Below are positions 9,018-17,703 of a stretch of 64,000 nucleotides of DNA, piece after piece; position 1 is the stretch's first letter; the number at the start of each line of letters is the position of its first letter. The DNA is from Pedobacter antarcticus. Its GTDB lineage: Bacteria; Bacteroidota; Bacteroidia; Sphingobacteriales; Sphingobacteriaceae. The translations under genes were made by a program, and so were the position numbers. The DNA is taken from NCBI RefSeq assembly GCF_900112985.1, contig NZ_FONS01000002.1:124001-188000 (forward strand), in the 5' to 3' direction. The notes beneath the pieces were generated by a model. The model was not told the DNA's origin and did not search any database. It worked only from the letters and a program-made list of their open reading frames with translations.

Positions 9018-9947
9018 ATGCAAATGAGATACTTATCATTCTTAACTTTCTGCCTGATTACAATGCTGATGGCCTGTCAACAGGAAAAACCAGTTAAAAA
9101 AGAAATTAAAGATTTTAAATCAGGTATTGAGTCCGTAAAAGGAATCCGTTATACAGAAGTAAAAAGACGTTTCAGCAACGGCTTGTCATTTGACACGACA
9201 GGATTTCAGCAGGAACCGAGCTGGATCATTGAATTCTATTCTGCCGACACTGTACTTGCATGGGATCCCGCACAGCAAAAAATGCAGGGTTTCCATCTTC
9301 ATCATGACCATAAAGACGTTTATAATTTTGCTAAAGAATGGTTCCGTTTTAAATCTGTAAGTAAAGACAGTCTGGTTTTCCAGCGTCTTCAAGTTACCAG
9401 TAAAGCAATCGCAGACGATATCCGTTCAGATGTAAATATGACTTTTTATGCAGACTCGTATATCAAAAAATTGAGCAGCAGTGCTGAGGTGCTGCAGCGA
9501 CCAAGTAAGGCGGACACTACGTTTATAAAACAGATGATTGAACGCGCAGAGCGAAATCCAACTAATGCAGACAGCGTTTTTGCAGGAAGAATTCCTGTTC
9601 AGCTAATTCCCAGGGATAATCGTATCCAGGTTCAAAAGATCAGTACAGTTGACAAACTAAATGGCCGCACTGAAGCTTATGACTATCTGTATCCACGGTT
9701 TCGGATTATTATTCCGGATTCTTATAAAGACTTTGGTTTCGAATTTAACGTATTGGTAGATAGCAACGGTAAAATGCACCTGGGTAAATTTTATATGAAT
9801 ATGCCGGAATACAAAGAAAGCCGGAAAAAGGTACTCCAGGGGATTATCGATGTGTACCTCACTAGTTTATTAATAATTAAACCAGGCACTACATTAGGGC
9901 TCCCTCATTCCAGCGAAATAACAGTGTCTGTAAAAGGAAAAAAATAG
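9018..9947 (+). CDS. Uncharacterised lipoprotein
   Basis: I do not recognise a named family. The ATG at 9018 (or 9024) gives a clean lipoprotein signal: hydrophobic LSFLTFCLITMLMAC with the modifiable cysteine near residue 18. A TTG at 8994 would put a polar stretch in front of the signal peptide and was rejected. The mature part, about 290 residues, is hydrophilic with alternating charged and aromatic residues and no membrane segment. It contains a histidine cluster (FHLHHDHKD) near residue 96, which could bind metal, though no enzyme motif surrounds it. It lies downstream of a terminator and so probably has its own promoter; the cold-shock gene follows after 104 bp. Confidence 0.75.
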   Translation: MQMRYLSFLTFCLITMLMACQQEKPVKKEIKDFKSGIESVKGIRYTEVKRRFSNGLSFDTTGFQQEPSWIIEFYSADTVLAWDPAQQKMQGFHLHHDHKDVYNFAKEWFRFKSVSKDSLVFQRLQVTSKAIADDIRSDVNMTFYADSYIKKLSSSAEVLQRPSKADTTFIKQMIERAERNPTNADSVFAGRIPVQLIPRDNRIQVQKISTVDKLNGRTEAYDYLYPRFRIIIPDSYKDFGFEFNVLVDSNGKMHLGKFYMNMPEYKESRKKVLQGIIDVYLTSLLIIKPGTTLGLPHSSEITVSVKGKK

Positions 9948-10051
9948 CGCTAATACCCTGTGAAATAACATAATTAGCAAAAAAATGTCCATATGCAGAT
10001 TATAAAAATAAAATCACTACATTGCAGACTTAATTATTAATACTTAATACA

Positions 10052-10243
10052 ATGCAAGAAGGAACAGTAAAATTTTTTAATGTAACTAAAGGTTTCGGAT
10101 TTATCGTACCAGCAAACGGCGATAGCGAAATTTTTGTACATTCAACAGGCCTAATCGATGAAATCCGTGAAAACGACAAAGTAGAATACGATGTTGAAAG
10201 CGGTAAAAAAGGTTTAAATGCGATCAACGTTAAAGTAATCTAG
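10052..10243 (+). CDS. Cold-shock protein (CspA family)
   Basis: The 63-residue product is a single cold-shock (OB-fold) domain that binds single-stranded RNA and DNA and melts RNA structure. Both nucleic-acid motifs are present: RNP1 as KGFGFI at residues 13-18 and RNP2 as IFVHS at about 28-32. The start MQEGTVKFFN is the standard one. The gene stands alone, with a 104-bp upstream gap and a perfect terminator just after it, so it is probably monocistronic. Whether its leader folds in a temperature-dependent way, as in some csp mRNAs, cannot be told by eye. It borders the repeat-rich gene-free region. Confidence 0.95.
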   Translation: MQEGTVKFFNVTKGFGFIVPANGDSEIFVHSTGLIDEIRENDKVEYDVESGKKGLNAINVKVI

Positions 10244-10265
10244 AATTATTTATAACCATTCGTAG

Positions 10266-10299
10266 AAGCTTCCTGGTATCAATCAGGAAGCTTTTTTTA
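10266..10299 (+). terminator. Rho-independent terminator of the cold-shock gene
   Basis: Perfect 10-bp arms AAGCTTCCTG and CAGGAAGCTT enclose an 8-nt loop and run into a T tract. It begins about 22 bp after the stop codon. Confidence 0.93.
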
Positions 10300-10835
10300 T
10301 GCGCAATCCCCGCGTATTCAATCCATGGATTCAATTCTCGCGCCCCCGCGCGTTAAGCTTAACATACTCTTTCATTCGGGTCATATAGTAATTACCCTTG
10401 TCATTTCTGCTTCTGTTTTCTAACATTCAACCGGGTTTATATGAATAAAAATGAGTTTAATCGGGTCAACCTCGGGTTAAGCCCCTATTTAATCGGGTCA
10501 ACTACGAACAACACCCGAACAAGACTCTAATGAGGTACCACCATGGCTTTGAGTTGAGATGAATGGATTATTCGGGTTCTGATGCAGTGTTCCCTGGTAT
10601 TTTTATTCCAAAGGCCGTAACTAATTCACTAGAATACACCATCTTGTTGGTTCGCTGTGGGTACGTGTGGGTTTCTTGTAGGTGTGGTGTGGGGTTCAGT
10701 CGAACAAGAGTAAAGGAACACTCAAACCAGACCCGAACATGATATAACCAAAAGCTTATTCACGGGACATGCCCGATGTTATTTCAGCTACTTGTCAAGA
10801 ATGACTGAATTCAAAAATTGCTGAAATAAAAGTAC
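10300..10835. repeat. Gene-free repeat region A
   Basis: No convincing gene lies in these roughly 535 bases. The word TCGGGT occurs five times on the plus strand (10376, 10461, 10472, 10493, 10572) and its complement ACCCGA twice (10513, 10731). The 15-mer TTTAATCGGGTCAAC is present twice, at 10456-10470 and 10488-10502. At 10656-10698 there are four near-tandem units starting TGTGGG or TGTAGG with a period of 10-11 bp. The word set (TGTGGGT units, ACCCGAACA, GACTCTAA) recurs at 54711-54817. This looks like a dispersed intergenic repeat family; its role is unknown. Confidence 0.7.
10656..10698. repeat. Short tandem array with 10-11-bp period (TGTGGGT units)
   Basis: The units read TGTGGGTACG, TGTGGGTTTCT, TGTAGGTGTGG and TGTGGGGTTCA. 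Each begins with the same 5-7 bases while the remainder varies. The same unit type occurs 4.6 times at 54711-54761. Confidence 0.8.
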
Positions 10836-10861
10836 TAAATTTGCAGCGTAAACTGATTGTC

Positions 10862-11314
10862 ATGCCTAAGCTTCCTGTACACTTCTTCAACGAAGACGTG
10901 AATTATGTCCTTAAAAATAAAACTGTCATCCGTAGCTGGATTAACGACACTATTATTTCTGAAGGATATAAACTGGAAGAATTGAATTTTATTTTATGCT
11001 CCGACAAATATTTGCTGGAGATGAATAAACAGTACCTGAATCATGACACCTATACCGACGTAATTACGTTTGACAATTCAGATATTGAGGAAACCATTAT
11101 TGGCGATATTTTTATCAGCGTTGAACGTATACAGGAAAATGCAAAAACCTTTGGCAGTTCTGTTATAAATGAGCTGTGCAGGGTAATGATTCACGGCACA
11201 CTTCATTTGCTGGGTTACGGCGATAAAGGGAAGGCTGCGAAGACCTTAATGACGGCTAAGGAAGATACTTACCTGGCCACCTTAAGCATTCCTGTAAAAA
11301 CCAAGCCCCTATAA
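10862..11314 (+). CDS. ybeY: Endoribonuclease YbeY (16S rRNA 3' maturation)
   Basis: YbeY is a metal-dependent RNase needed for 16S rRNA processing and 70S quality control. From ATG 10862 the product is 150 residues. The family motif appears as HGTLHLLGYGDKGKAA: the first two zinc-ligand histidines are kept, but the third position of HxxxHxxxxxH is Asp. As I recall, Asp here is common in Bacteroidota YbeY. The upstream TTG at 10841 is rejected because it overlaps a TAAATTTG promoter-like box (10836-10843). The gene precedes the ABC-F and mnmG genes on the same strand, although gaps of about 200 and 140 bp suggest separate transcription. Confidence 0.93.
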   Translation: MPKLPVHFFNEDVNYVLKNKTVIRSWINDTIISEGYKLEELNFILCSDKYLLEMNKQYLNHDTYTDVITFDNSDIEETIIGDIFISVERIQENAKTFGSSVINELCRVMIHGTLHLLGYGDKGKAAKTLMTAKEDTYLATLSIPVKTKPL

Positions 11315-11512
11315 AATATAACACACTGTAATACAGTAACTTAATATAAAATAACTTCTCTCATCCGGGTTCTATTCAAGAATTGGCTGTCTTGTTCTGC
11401 TTTAATTGCTGACCTGCAGTTATCATTGATCTGCCCGATAATGAAGCGGTTAGCTATATATTTGTTATTTTTGCAGGTAATTTTAATTCTGATAATTCGT
11501 TAAAAAACTACT

Positions 11513-13387
11513 TTGAGCACATTAATTGCAGCAGAAAACTTAGGCCATGCCTACCATGATGAATGGTTATTTAAAAACTTAACCCTCGGCATCCAAACTG
11601 GCCAGCGCGTAGCGTTAGTCGGTATTAACGGTGCGGGAAAAAGCACACTCCTTAAACTATTAGCAGAAAGATTTAGTCCTCTTGAAGGCAAAATCGTTAA
11701 AAATAAATTCGTTAAAATTGGCTTTCTAGATCAGGAACCTTCTTTTCCAGATGGATATTCTATCAGTGATTTTATTTTTTCACTGGAAAATAAACAGCAG
11801 CAGCTGATTAGGGAATATGAAGAATTGATCGAAGATCCTAACCCTGACGAGCAAAAACTTAATCGTCTATATGAAGAATTAAGCGAGCACAATGCCTGGG
11901 AATACGAGCATGAAATAAAAACTATTTTAAGCCGTATGGGTATTAATCATTTGCAGCAGCAAATCTCGACACTATCGGGTGGTCAGAAAAAACGACTTGC
12001 TTTAGCCAAATTGCTGATTGAAGATCCGGAAATTTATGTACTGGATGAGCCTACCAATCACTTGGATATTGATACCATCGAATGGCTGGAAAAGCTTCTT
12101 ACTTCTGGAAACAAAACCATTTTACTGGTAACTCATGATAGATACTTCCTGGATAATGTCTGCAATACAATTGTAGAATTAGACCGAGGCAAGATTTATA
12201 ATTACAATGGAAATTACGCTTATTTCCTGGAGAAAAAATCGGAACGCGAAGCAGCTGACGAGAGTACATTCCAGAAAAACAAGAATTTACTGAAGAAGGA
12301 ATTAGAGTGGATGCGCAGAATGCCAGCCGCAAGAACGACTAAATCTCAGTCGAGAATCGATTCATTCTACGACCTGGAAAGCAAAACAAAACAGCGCACA
12401 GACAATAAAACTGTGACCTTAAATGTGAAAATGTCCAGACAGGGAAACAAAATTCTTGAACTGGATCACATCGGACAGTCTTTCACAGATAAAAATGTAA
12501 TCAGCGATTTTAGTTACACTTTCAAGCATGGTGACCGTATTGGTCTTGCCGGTAAAAATGGTACTGGAAAGTCTACCCTGCTAAATATTATAACTGGTTA
12601 TCTGAAGCCGGAAAAAGGGATCGTAGGCAAAGGTGAAACTACCGTTTATGGTTACTATAAACAAGGAGGATTAGCCTTTAATGAGAAAGAACGTGTAATT
12701 GACATCGTTAAATCTGACGCCGAATATATCAAGATGGCAGATGGTCAGACTATCTCTGCATCTCAACTCCTGACTCTATTTTTATTTCCGCCAAAGAAAC
12801 AACATGGCATGGTCGAGAAGCTCAGCGGTGGTGAGAAAAAGAGATTGCACCTGATGAAAGTATTAATGCAAAACCCGAATTTTCTTATCCTTGATGAGCC
12901 TACAAATGACCTGGATATAGATACCCTAAATGTGCTGGAAGAATTCCTTGAAAACTTCCCTGGCGTATTAATTCTCGTTTCTCATGATAGATATCTTTTG
13001 GACAAAATGAGTGAACAATTATTCATTATGGAAGGTAACGGAGATGTGCAAATTTATAACGGAAATTACTCAGAATATAGAATCAGCCTCGACGTTGCAA
13101 AAGATAAGCCCGCAACTAAAGTTGTGAAAGCTGATACTATATCTTCCGCTCCTGCCCCGGTAAAACTTACCTATAAAGAGCAAAAGGAATTAGATGATTC
13201 AGAGCAGGCTATTGCTTCATTTGAATCAGAAATAGCGGCGCTAACCAATGGTCTTTCTGAAATTGATCCGGTAAATTATCAGCAGATACAAGATCAGACC
13301 TTAAAGATACAGACGATTCAGCAACACCTGGATAAAACGATGGAACGCTGGCTGGAACTATCAGAAAAGGCAGGAAGCACAACTTAA
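11513..13387 (+). CDS. ABC-F family ATPase (Uup-like)
   Basis: The 624-residue soluble protein has two ABC cassettes and no membrane domain, as in ABC-F proteins that act on the ribosome or, for Uup, on branched DNA. Cassette 1 has Walker A GINGAGKST at 38-46, signature LSGGQKKRLALA and Walker B IYVLDEPTNHLD. Cassette 2 has GKNGTGKST, LSGGEKKRLHLM and FLILDEPTNDLD. A charged linker joins them, and the last 80 residues look like the coiled-coil C-terminal domain of Uup. The start is TTG: the next in-frame Met is more than 140 residues in and would delete Walker A. The long C-terminal tail favours Uup over EttA. Confidence 0.9.
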   Translation: MSTLIAAENLGHAYHDEWLFKNLTLGIQTGQRVALVGINGAGKSTLLKLLAERFSPLEGKIVKNKFVKIGFLDQEPSFPDGYSISDFIFSLENKQQQLIREYEELIEDPNPDEQKLNRLYEELSEHNAWEYEHEIKTILSRMGINHLQQQISTLSGGQKKRLALAKLLIEDPEIYVLDEPTNHLDIDTIEWLEKLLTSGNKTILLVTHDRYFLDNVCNTIVELDRGKIYNYNGNYAYFLEKKSEREAADESTFQKNKNLLKKELEWMRRMPAARTTKSQSRIDSFYDLESKTKQRTDNKTVTLNVKMSRQGNKILELDHIGQSFTDKNVISDFSYTFKHGDRIGLAGKNGTGKSTLLNIITGYLKPEKGIVGKGETTVYGYYKQGGLAFNEKERVIDIVKSDAEYIKMADGQTISASQLLTLFLFPPKKQHGMVEKLSGGEKKRLHLMKVLMQNPNFLILDEPTNDLDIDTLNVLEEFLENFPGVLILVSHDRYLLDKMSEQLFIMEGNGDVQIYNGNYSEYRISLDVAKDKPATKVVKADTISSAPAPVKLTYKEQKELDDSEQAIASFESEIAALTNGLSEIDPVNYQQIQDQTLKIQTIQQHLDKTMERWLELSEKAGSTT

Positions 13388-13450
13388 TACCAGCACTTAT
13401 AAGCCCTTCATACTGAAAATGATTGCAAGAGCTACCTGAAATAAATAAAC

Positions 13451-13464
13451 GTTCCACGTGAAAC
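13451..13464. other. parS-like ParB-binding site 1
   Basis: GTTCCACGTGAAAC matches the broadly conserved core of parS (TGTTNCACGTGAAACA) at every core position. ParB (Spo0J) loads at such sites, which usually cluster near the replication origin. It lies between the ABC-F gene and mnmG and is the exact reverse complement of site 2. Confidence 0.85.
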
Positions 13465-13497
13465 CTCTAGTGCTTTAAAGGTAAAATTGACACCCCT

Positions 13498-13511
13498 GTT
13501 TCACGTGGAAC
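13498..13511. other. parS-like ParB-binding site 2
   Basis: GTTTCACGTGGAAC is the reverse complement of site 1, 47 bp away centre to centre and 15 bp before the mnmG start. The pair forms inverted parS-like sites in the mnmG upstream region, a place where parS is often found in bacteria that keep mnmG near the origin. parA and parB are not in this window. Confidence 0.85.
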
Positions 13512-13526
13512 CTAATACATAAAAAG

Positions 13527-15389
13527 ATGTTTAAAGAATATGATGTAATTGTAGTTGGTGCCGGACACGCAGGTTGCGAGGCGGCCGCTGCAGCAGCAAA
13601 CCTGGGGTCTTCAGTATTGCTAATTACGATGAATATGGAAACCATCGCACAGATGAGTTGCAACCCTGCCATGGGTGGAGTAGCCAAAGGACAGATTGTT
13701 CGTGAGATAGATGCCATGGGTGGATACTCCGGAATTATTGCAGATAAAACTACGCTTCAGTTTCGCATGCTCAACCTTTCTAAAGGCCCGGCGATGTGGA
13801 GTCCGCGCGCACAAAATGATCGTAAACGTTTCGCCGAAGAATGGCGTCTCGCTTTAGAACGAACTCCAAATGTAGACTTTTGGCAAGACATGGTAAGCAG
13901 CCTGATTATTGAAAATGATCAGGTTAAAGGCGTTAAAACTTCTATTGGTTCTGAGATCCGTGCAAAGGCTGTTGTATTGACTAACGGCACCTTTCTAAAT
14001 GGTATAATTCATATAGGTGAGAAAAAATTCGGTGGTGGAAGAACTGGCGAAAAAGCAGCAACCGGATTAACGGAACAGTTAACCTCTATAGGATTTGAAG
14101 CTGGCCGGATGAAGACTGGTACCCCACCCCGTGTTGATGGCCGTTCCCTAAATTATACGTTAATGGAAGAACAGTGGGGAGATGAAAATCCAGGACGTTT
14201 TTCATATACAGATGTAGCACGCCCGAAGGATCAGCGCTGCTGCTGGATCACTTATACAAATAGTAAAGTACACGAAACGCTAAAAGAAGGATTTGAAAAA
14301 TCTCCTATGTTTACGGGTAGAATAAAAGGACTAGGTCCTAGATACTGTCCTTCTATAGAAGATAAAATAAACCGCTTTGCTGAAAGGGACCGTCATCAGA
14401 TATTTGTAGAACCTGAAGGTTGGGATACCTGCGAGATCTATGTAAACGGTTTTTCAACTTCGCTTCCTGAAGATGTGCAATATCGTGCCTTAATTCAAAT
14501 TCCAGGATTTGAAAACGCCAAAATGTTTAGACCGGGTTACGCGATTGAATACGATTATTTTCCACCAACCCAATTATCGTTAACGCTGGAAACTAAAAAA
14601 GTAAGCCATTTATATTTCGCAGGACAGATAAATGGAACAACGGGATACGAAGAGGCAGCCAGTCAAGGTTTCATTGCAGGGATTAATGCGCACCAGCAAG
14701 TTTATGAAAAGCATGAACTGATTATGAAGCGCAGTGAATCTTATATCGGTGTGCTCATAGATGATCTGGTAACAAAAGGAACAGAAGAACCTTACCGAAT
14801 GTTCACATCAAGAGCAGAACACCGTTTACTGTTACGCCAAGATAATGCAGATATCCGTCTCTCCCCTATCGGCTACGAATTAGGATTGATCAGCGAGGAA
14901 AGAATTGCTGCCGTCAAACGTAAAGTAGCAGACTCGGATGAAATCGTTGCTTTCACCAGAAAACAAGGTATAGAAATGGCTGAAGCTAACGCGATGCTGG
15001 AAAGTGTAAATTCAAGTCCGCTGGCACAGAATGTTAAAATATTTAATGTACTCAGCAGGCCACAGGTAAACATTAATGATGTTCGCCAGGTTAGTTCTGC
15101 ATTTGACGAAAAGCTTAGCCAGTATTCACAGGAAACTATAGAGCAGGCAGAAATAAAAATTAAATACGAAAGCTACTTTCAGAAGGAACAGGAGATTGTT
15201 AATAAGATGCAGAAAATGGAAGACAAGGATATTAATCCTGATTTCGACTACAGTCAGCTTGGATCGCTTTCAAAAGAAGCCCGCGAGAAATTATTAAAGA
15301 TTAAACCGCGTACCTTGGGTCAGGCATCGAGAATTTCCGGTGTTTCGCCGTCTGACATCTCAGTTTTAATGGTCCATATTAGCAAATAA
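13527..15389 (+). CDS. mnmG: tRNA uridine-34 modification FAD enzyme MnmG (GidA)
   Basis: MnmG works with the GTPase MnmE to add a carboxymethylaminomethyl (or aminomethyl) group at C5 of wobble U34. The 620-residue length is standard. The FAD-binding motif [12 protein letters not shown] is at residues 9-20. Other family blocks are visible: [23 protein letters not shown] (seen at about 45-67), [10 protein letters not shown], and [12 protein letters not shown] near 370. The C-terminal helical domain ends with [17 protein letters not shown]. The start ATG 13527 lies 15 bp after the second parS-like site. mnmE is not in the window. Confidence 0.97.
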   Translation: MFKEYDVIVVGAGHAGCEAAAAAANLGSSVLLITMNMETIAQMSCNPAMGGVAKGQIVREIDAMGGYSGIIADKTTLQFRMLNLSKGPAMWSPRAQNDRKRFAEEWRLALERTPNVDFWQDMVSSLIIENDQVKGVKTSIGSEIRAKAVVLTNGTFLNGIIHIGEKKFGGGRTGEKAATGLTEQLTSIGFEAGRMKTGTPPRVDGRSLNYTLMEEQWGDENPGRFSYTDVARPKDQRCCWITYTNSKVHETLKEGFEKSPMFTGRIKGLGPRYCPSIEDKINRFAERDRHQIFVEPEGWDTCEIYVNGFSTSLPEDVQYRALIQIPGFENAKMFRPGYAIEYDYFPPTQLSLTLETKKVSHLYFAGQINGTTGYEEAASQGFIAGINAHQQVYEKHELIMKRSESYIGVLIDDLVTKGTEEPYRMFTSRAEHRLLLRQDNADIRLSPIGYELGLISEERIAAVKRKVADSDEIVAFTRKQGIEMAEANAMLESVNSSPLAQNVKIFNVLSRPQVNINDVRQVSSAFDEKLSQYSQETIEQAEIKIKYESYFQKEQEIVNKMQKMEDKDINPDFDYSQLGSLSKEAREKLLKIKPRTLGQASRISGVSPSDISVLMVHISK

Positions 15390-15434
15390 AATATAATACA
15401 CTGATAATCAATTATTTATACATGGAATTAAAGG

Positions 15435-15479
15435 TTTAGAAAACGGCTCATTTTAAAGAGATTTGGGCCATTTTCTAAA
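15435..15479. repeat. Imperfect hairpin between mnmG and the Ig-like lipoprotein gene
   Basis: Arms TTTAGAAAACGGC (15435-15447) and GCCATTTTCTAAA (15467-15479) pair over 13 positions with one mismatch, around a 19-nt loop. No T tract follows, so it is only weakly terminator-like. Confidence 0.55.
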
Positions 15480-15532
15480 TTTCCAAGACATAATCATTAA
15501 AAACATCCGTGAATCTCTTATATCGCCTGTAA

Positions 15533-17167
15533 ATGACTAAAAACAGACTACTATCTTTCGCCATGAGTTTATGCTGCCTTGTTTTAGCAATCTCTCTGAT
15601 GGTGTCCTGCGCGAGCATAGGACCGGGTCCACAAGGAGGCCCGAAAGATTCTATTCCTCCAAAAGTGCTGAACATGCTGCCAGAAAATCTGACCCGCAAT
15701 TTTGCCACTAAAAAAGTACTGATCACATTTGACGAATATTTCAAACTAAATGATCAGTTCAAGCAATTTTCTATTTCTCCGGATATCGAGATCCTCCCTA
15801 CCCTACGGGTTAAAGGAAAAATATTGGAAATTGAATTTACCGATACCCTGGAAAGCAACACAACCTATACGTTAAACTTCGGCAAATCAATTGTCGACGT
15901 AAATGAAGGTAACTCACTCAAAAATTTCAGTTACGTTTTTTCTACCGGTCCGGAATTGGACTCGTTGACTATATCTGGAAATATCAGGAATGCGCAAACA
16001 GGTAAGCCAGAAATCGAAGCAGCAGCAATTTTAATTCCTTTCGGCAGAGATACCCTATTTGAAAAAAAGAAAGCTTCTATATACGCACTGACAGATAGTA
16101 GCGGTAATTATAAAATATCCAATCTGCGGGAAGGAAAATATCATATGTATGCACTAAAAGAGCAGAGCAGTGACAAAATTTATCAGCAGAGTACGGATGA
16201 GGTCGGCTTTGTAAAAGATCCAATTGTATTGACCAAAGACACCCAACAGGTAAATATGCTGGTATTTAAAGAAGTTGCAGAAACATTCCGTGTGGTAGAC
16301 CGCCGGTTAAATACCGATGGTACGATTACCATGAATTTTAACCAGCAGCTGGACCACCCGGGCTTAACCGTTATCGAACCTGCGAATCTGGATGCCAATA
16401 AAAAATACAAATTCAGCAGTACAGGAGATTCGGTAAAAGTATGGTTAACGGATCTCAGTTTTGATTCTGCCAAAGTTAGTATCACCAATGGCGGTCAGCT
16501 ATTGCAAACGATTAATTTCAACCGTGGAAAGCGGGAAACCTATACCCGAAGTTTAATCGCCGCAGATAATCTTGAGGGAAATCTCCTTAATCCTAATCAT
16601 CCGCTGATATTTACTTTCGGATTTCCAATAGAATCAGTAAACCCGGCGAAAATAACGTTAACAGAAGATTCGGTCAAAAAAACTGATTTTAAACTAGAAA
16701 AGGACAGTTCAAATTTCCTGGCTTATAAATTTATTTACCCTTGGAGAGCTGGAAGGATTTATGAAATTAAAGCAGACACGGGTGCATTTGCTTCGGGTTT
16801 TGATACCAGAAGCAAGATTTTCACGAAGAAGTTTGAACTCGCCAAAAAAGATGATTACGGAACGCTGAAAGTTAAAATTCTCACTCCGGAACCAAATAAA
16901 CAGTATCTGCTGGAAATCACTAATGAAAGTAAAAACGTCGTTTCCAGGTTAACTGTAAACCAGGATACTACAGTGAGTTTTACGAATTACCGTGCCGGTA
17001 AATATTTTATCCAGATAGTCTACGATACAAATAAGAATGGCAAATGGGATACCGGAAATTATAAGAAAGGAATATACCCGGAAAAGATCTTCCACGAGCC
17101 AAAAGAATTGAGTATAAGAGCGAATTGGGACAGGAATGAAACTATCACCCTGCCCAAAGAAAATTAA
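15533..17167 (+). CDS. Lipoprotein with N-terminal Ig-like (Big_5) domain
   Basis: The 544-residue protein has a lipoprotein signal (LCCLVLAISLMVSC, cysteine near residue 26) followed by GPGPQGGPKDSIPPKVL, the typical opening of a conserved Bacteroidota lipoprotein family with a bacterial Ig-like domain (Big_5). The region to about residue 145 is the Ig-like part (ITFDEYFKLN, NTTYTLNFG). A carboxypeptidase-regulatory-like fold probably follows (GNIRNAQTGKP ... KISNLREGKYHMYA). The C-terminal part ends in a D-rich NKNGKWDTGNYKKG segment that suggests a calcium-binding or extracellular fold. Its function is unknown. It overlaps the convergent hexapeptide-repeat gene by 4 bp. Confidence 0.82.
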   Translation: MTKNRLLSFAMSLCCLVLAISLMVSCASIGPGPQGGPKDSIPPKVLNMLPENLTRNFATKKVLITFDEYFKLNDQFKQFSISPDIEILPTLRVKGKILEIEFTDTLESNTTYTLNFGKSIVDVNEGNSLKNFSYVFSTGPELDSLTISGNIRNAQTGKPEIEAAAILIPFGRDTLFEKKKASIYALTDSSGNYKISNLREGKYHMYALKEQSSDKIYQQSTDEVGFVKDPIVLTKDTQQVNMLVFKEVAETFRVVDRRLNTDGTITMNFNQQLDHPGLTVIEPANLDANKKYKFSSTGDSVKVWLTDLSFDSAKVSITNGGQLLQTINFNRGKRETYTRSLIAADNLEGNLLNPNHPLIFTFGFPIESVNPAKITLTEDSVKKTDFKLEKDSSNFLAYKFIYPWRAGRIYEIKADTGAFASGFDTRSKIFTKKFELAKKDDYGTLKVKILTPEPNKQYLLEITNESKNVVSRLTVNQDTTVSFTNYRAGKYFIQIVYDTNKNGKWDTGNYKKGIYPEKIFHEPKELSIRANWDRNETITLPKEN

Positions 17168-17676
17168 CTCTTAAACCAGCTGGAATAAAGGATATAATTA
17201 TCCGGAAGCTGATTTAATAAAGCCCGTTGCTCTTCAGTAACGGGCTTTATTTTTTTTGCCGGAGTACCGGCATACAGATAACCGCTTTCACAAAGCATAC
17301 CGCTTAAAACTACGCTGCCTGCAGCGATAATACAATAATCCTCCACTACGGCGTCATCCATTATAATAGCGCCCATACCAACCAGGATATGATCCTTTAA
17401 TGTACAGCCATGTACAATTGCATTATGTCCGACAGACACCCGGTTTCCAATTACCGTAGCTGCCTTTTGATAAGTAGCATGAATCACTGCTCCGTCCTGT
17501 ATATTACTCTCATTACCTATAGTAATAGAATTGACATCTCCACGAATAACGGCATTAAACCAAACTGAACAGCCAAAACCCATTCTGACTGCACCAACAA
17601 TCGTTGCATTTGGTGCGATAAAACAATCTGCTCCCCACTCAGGATGCTGACCTAAAACAGGTAGTATAACTGCCAT
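17164..17676 (-). CDS. Gamma-carbonic-anhydrase-like hexapeptide-repeat protein
   Basis: The 170-residue protein is a left-handed beta-helix of isoleucine/valine-rich hexapeptide turns, of the YrdA/PaaY/CaiE type. The metal-ligand histidines of gamma-carbonic anhydrases have counterparts in VIHATYQ near residue 67 and in SVGHNAIVHGC near 83-93. AGTPAKKIKPVTEE near the C-terminus is the usual end of the helix before the closing alpha helix. Proteins of this group form trimers; many are uncharacterised and carbonic anhydrase activity is often unproven. It lies 27 bp downstream of nadB on the same strand, so the two may be co-transcribed, and its end overlaps the convergent lipoprotein gene by 4 bp. 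Confidence 0.88.
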   Translation of the reverse strand: MAVILPVLGQHPEWGADCFIAPNATIVGAVRMGFGCSVWFNAVIRGDVNSITIGNESNIQDGAVIHATYQKAATVIGNRVSVGHNAIVHGCTLKDHILVGMGAIIMDDAVVEDYCIIAAGSVVLSGMLCESGYLYAGTPAKKIKPVTEEQRALLNQLPDNYILYSSWFKS

Positions 17677-17703
17677 ATTTATAAATTAACCGGATAAGAA
17701 ATA

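Noticed and set aside
10656..10698. CRISPR array at the tandem repeats (also 54711-54761)
   Set aside because: Units are only 11 bp with 4 variable bases, and no cas genes are present; CRISPR repeats and spacers are far longer.
15389..15532. tRNA or other RNA gene after mnmG
   Set aside because: Only an imperfect hairpin is present; no T-loop sequence or cloverleaf arms could be found here or in the other gaps.
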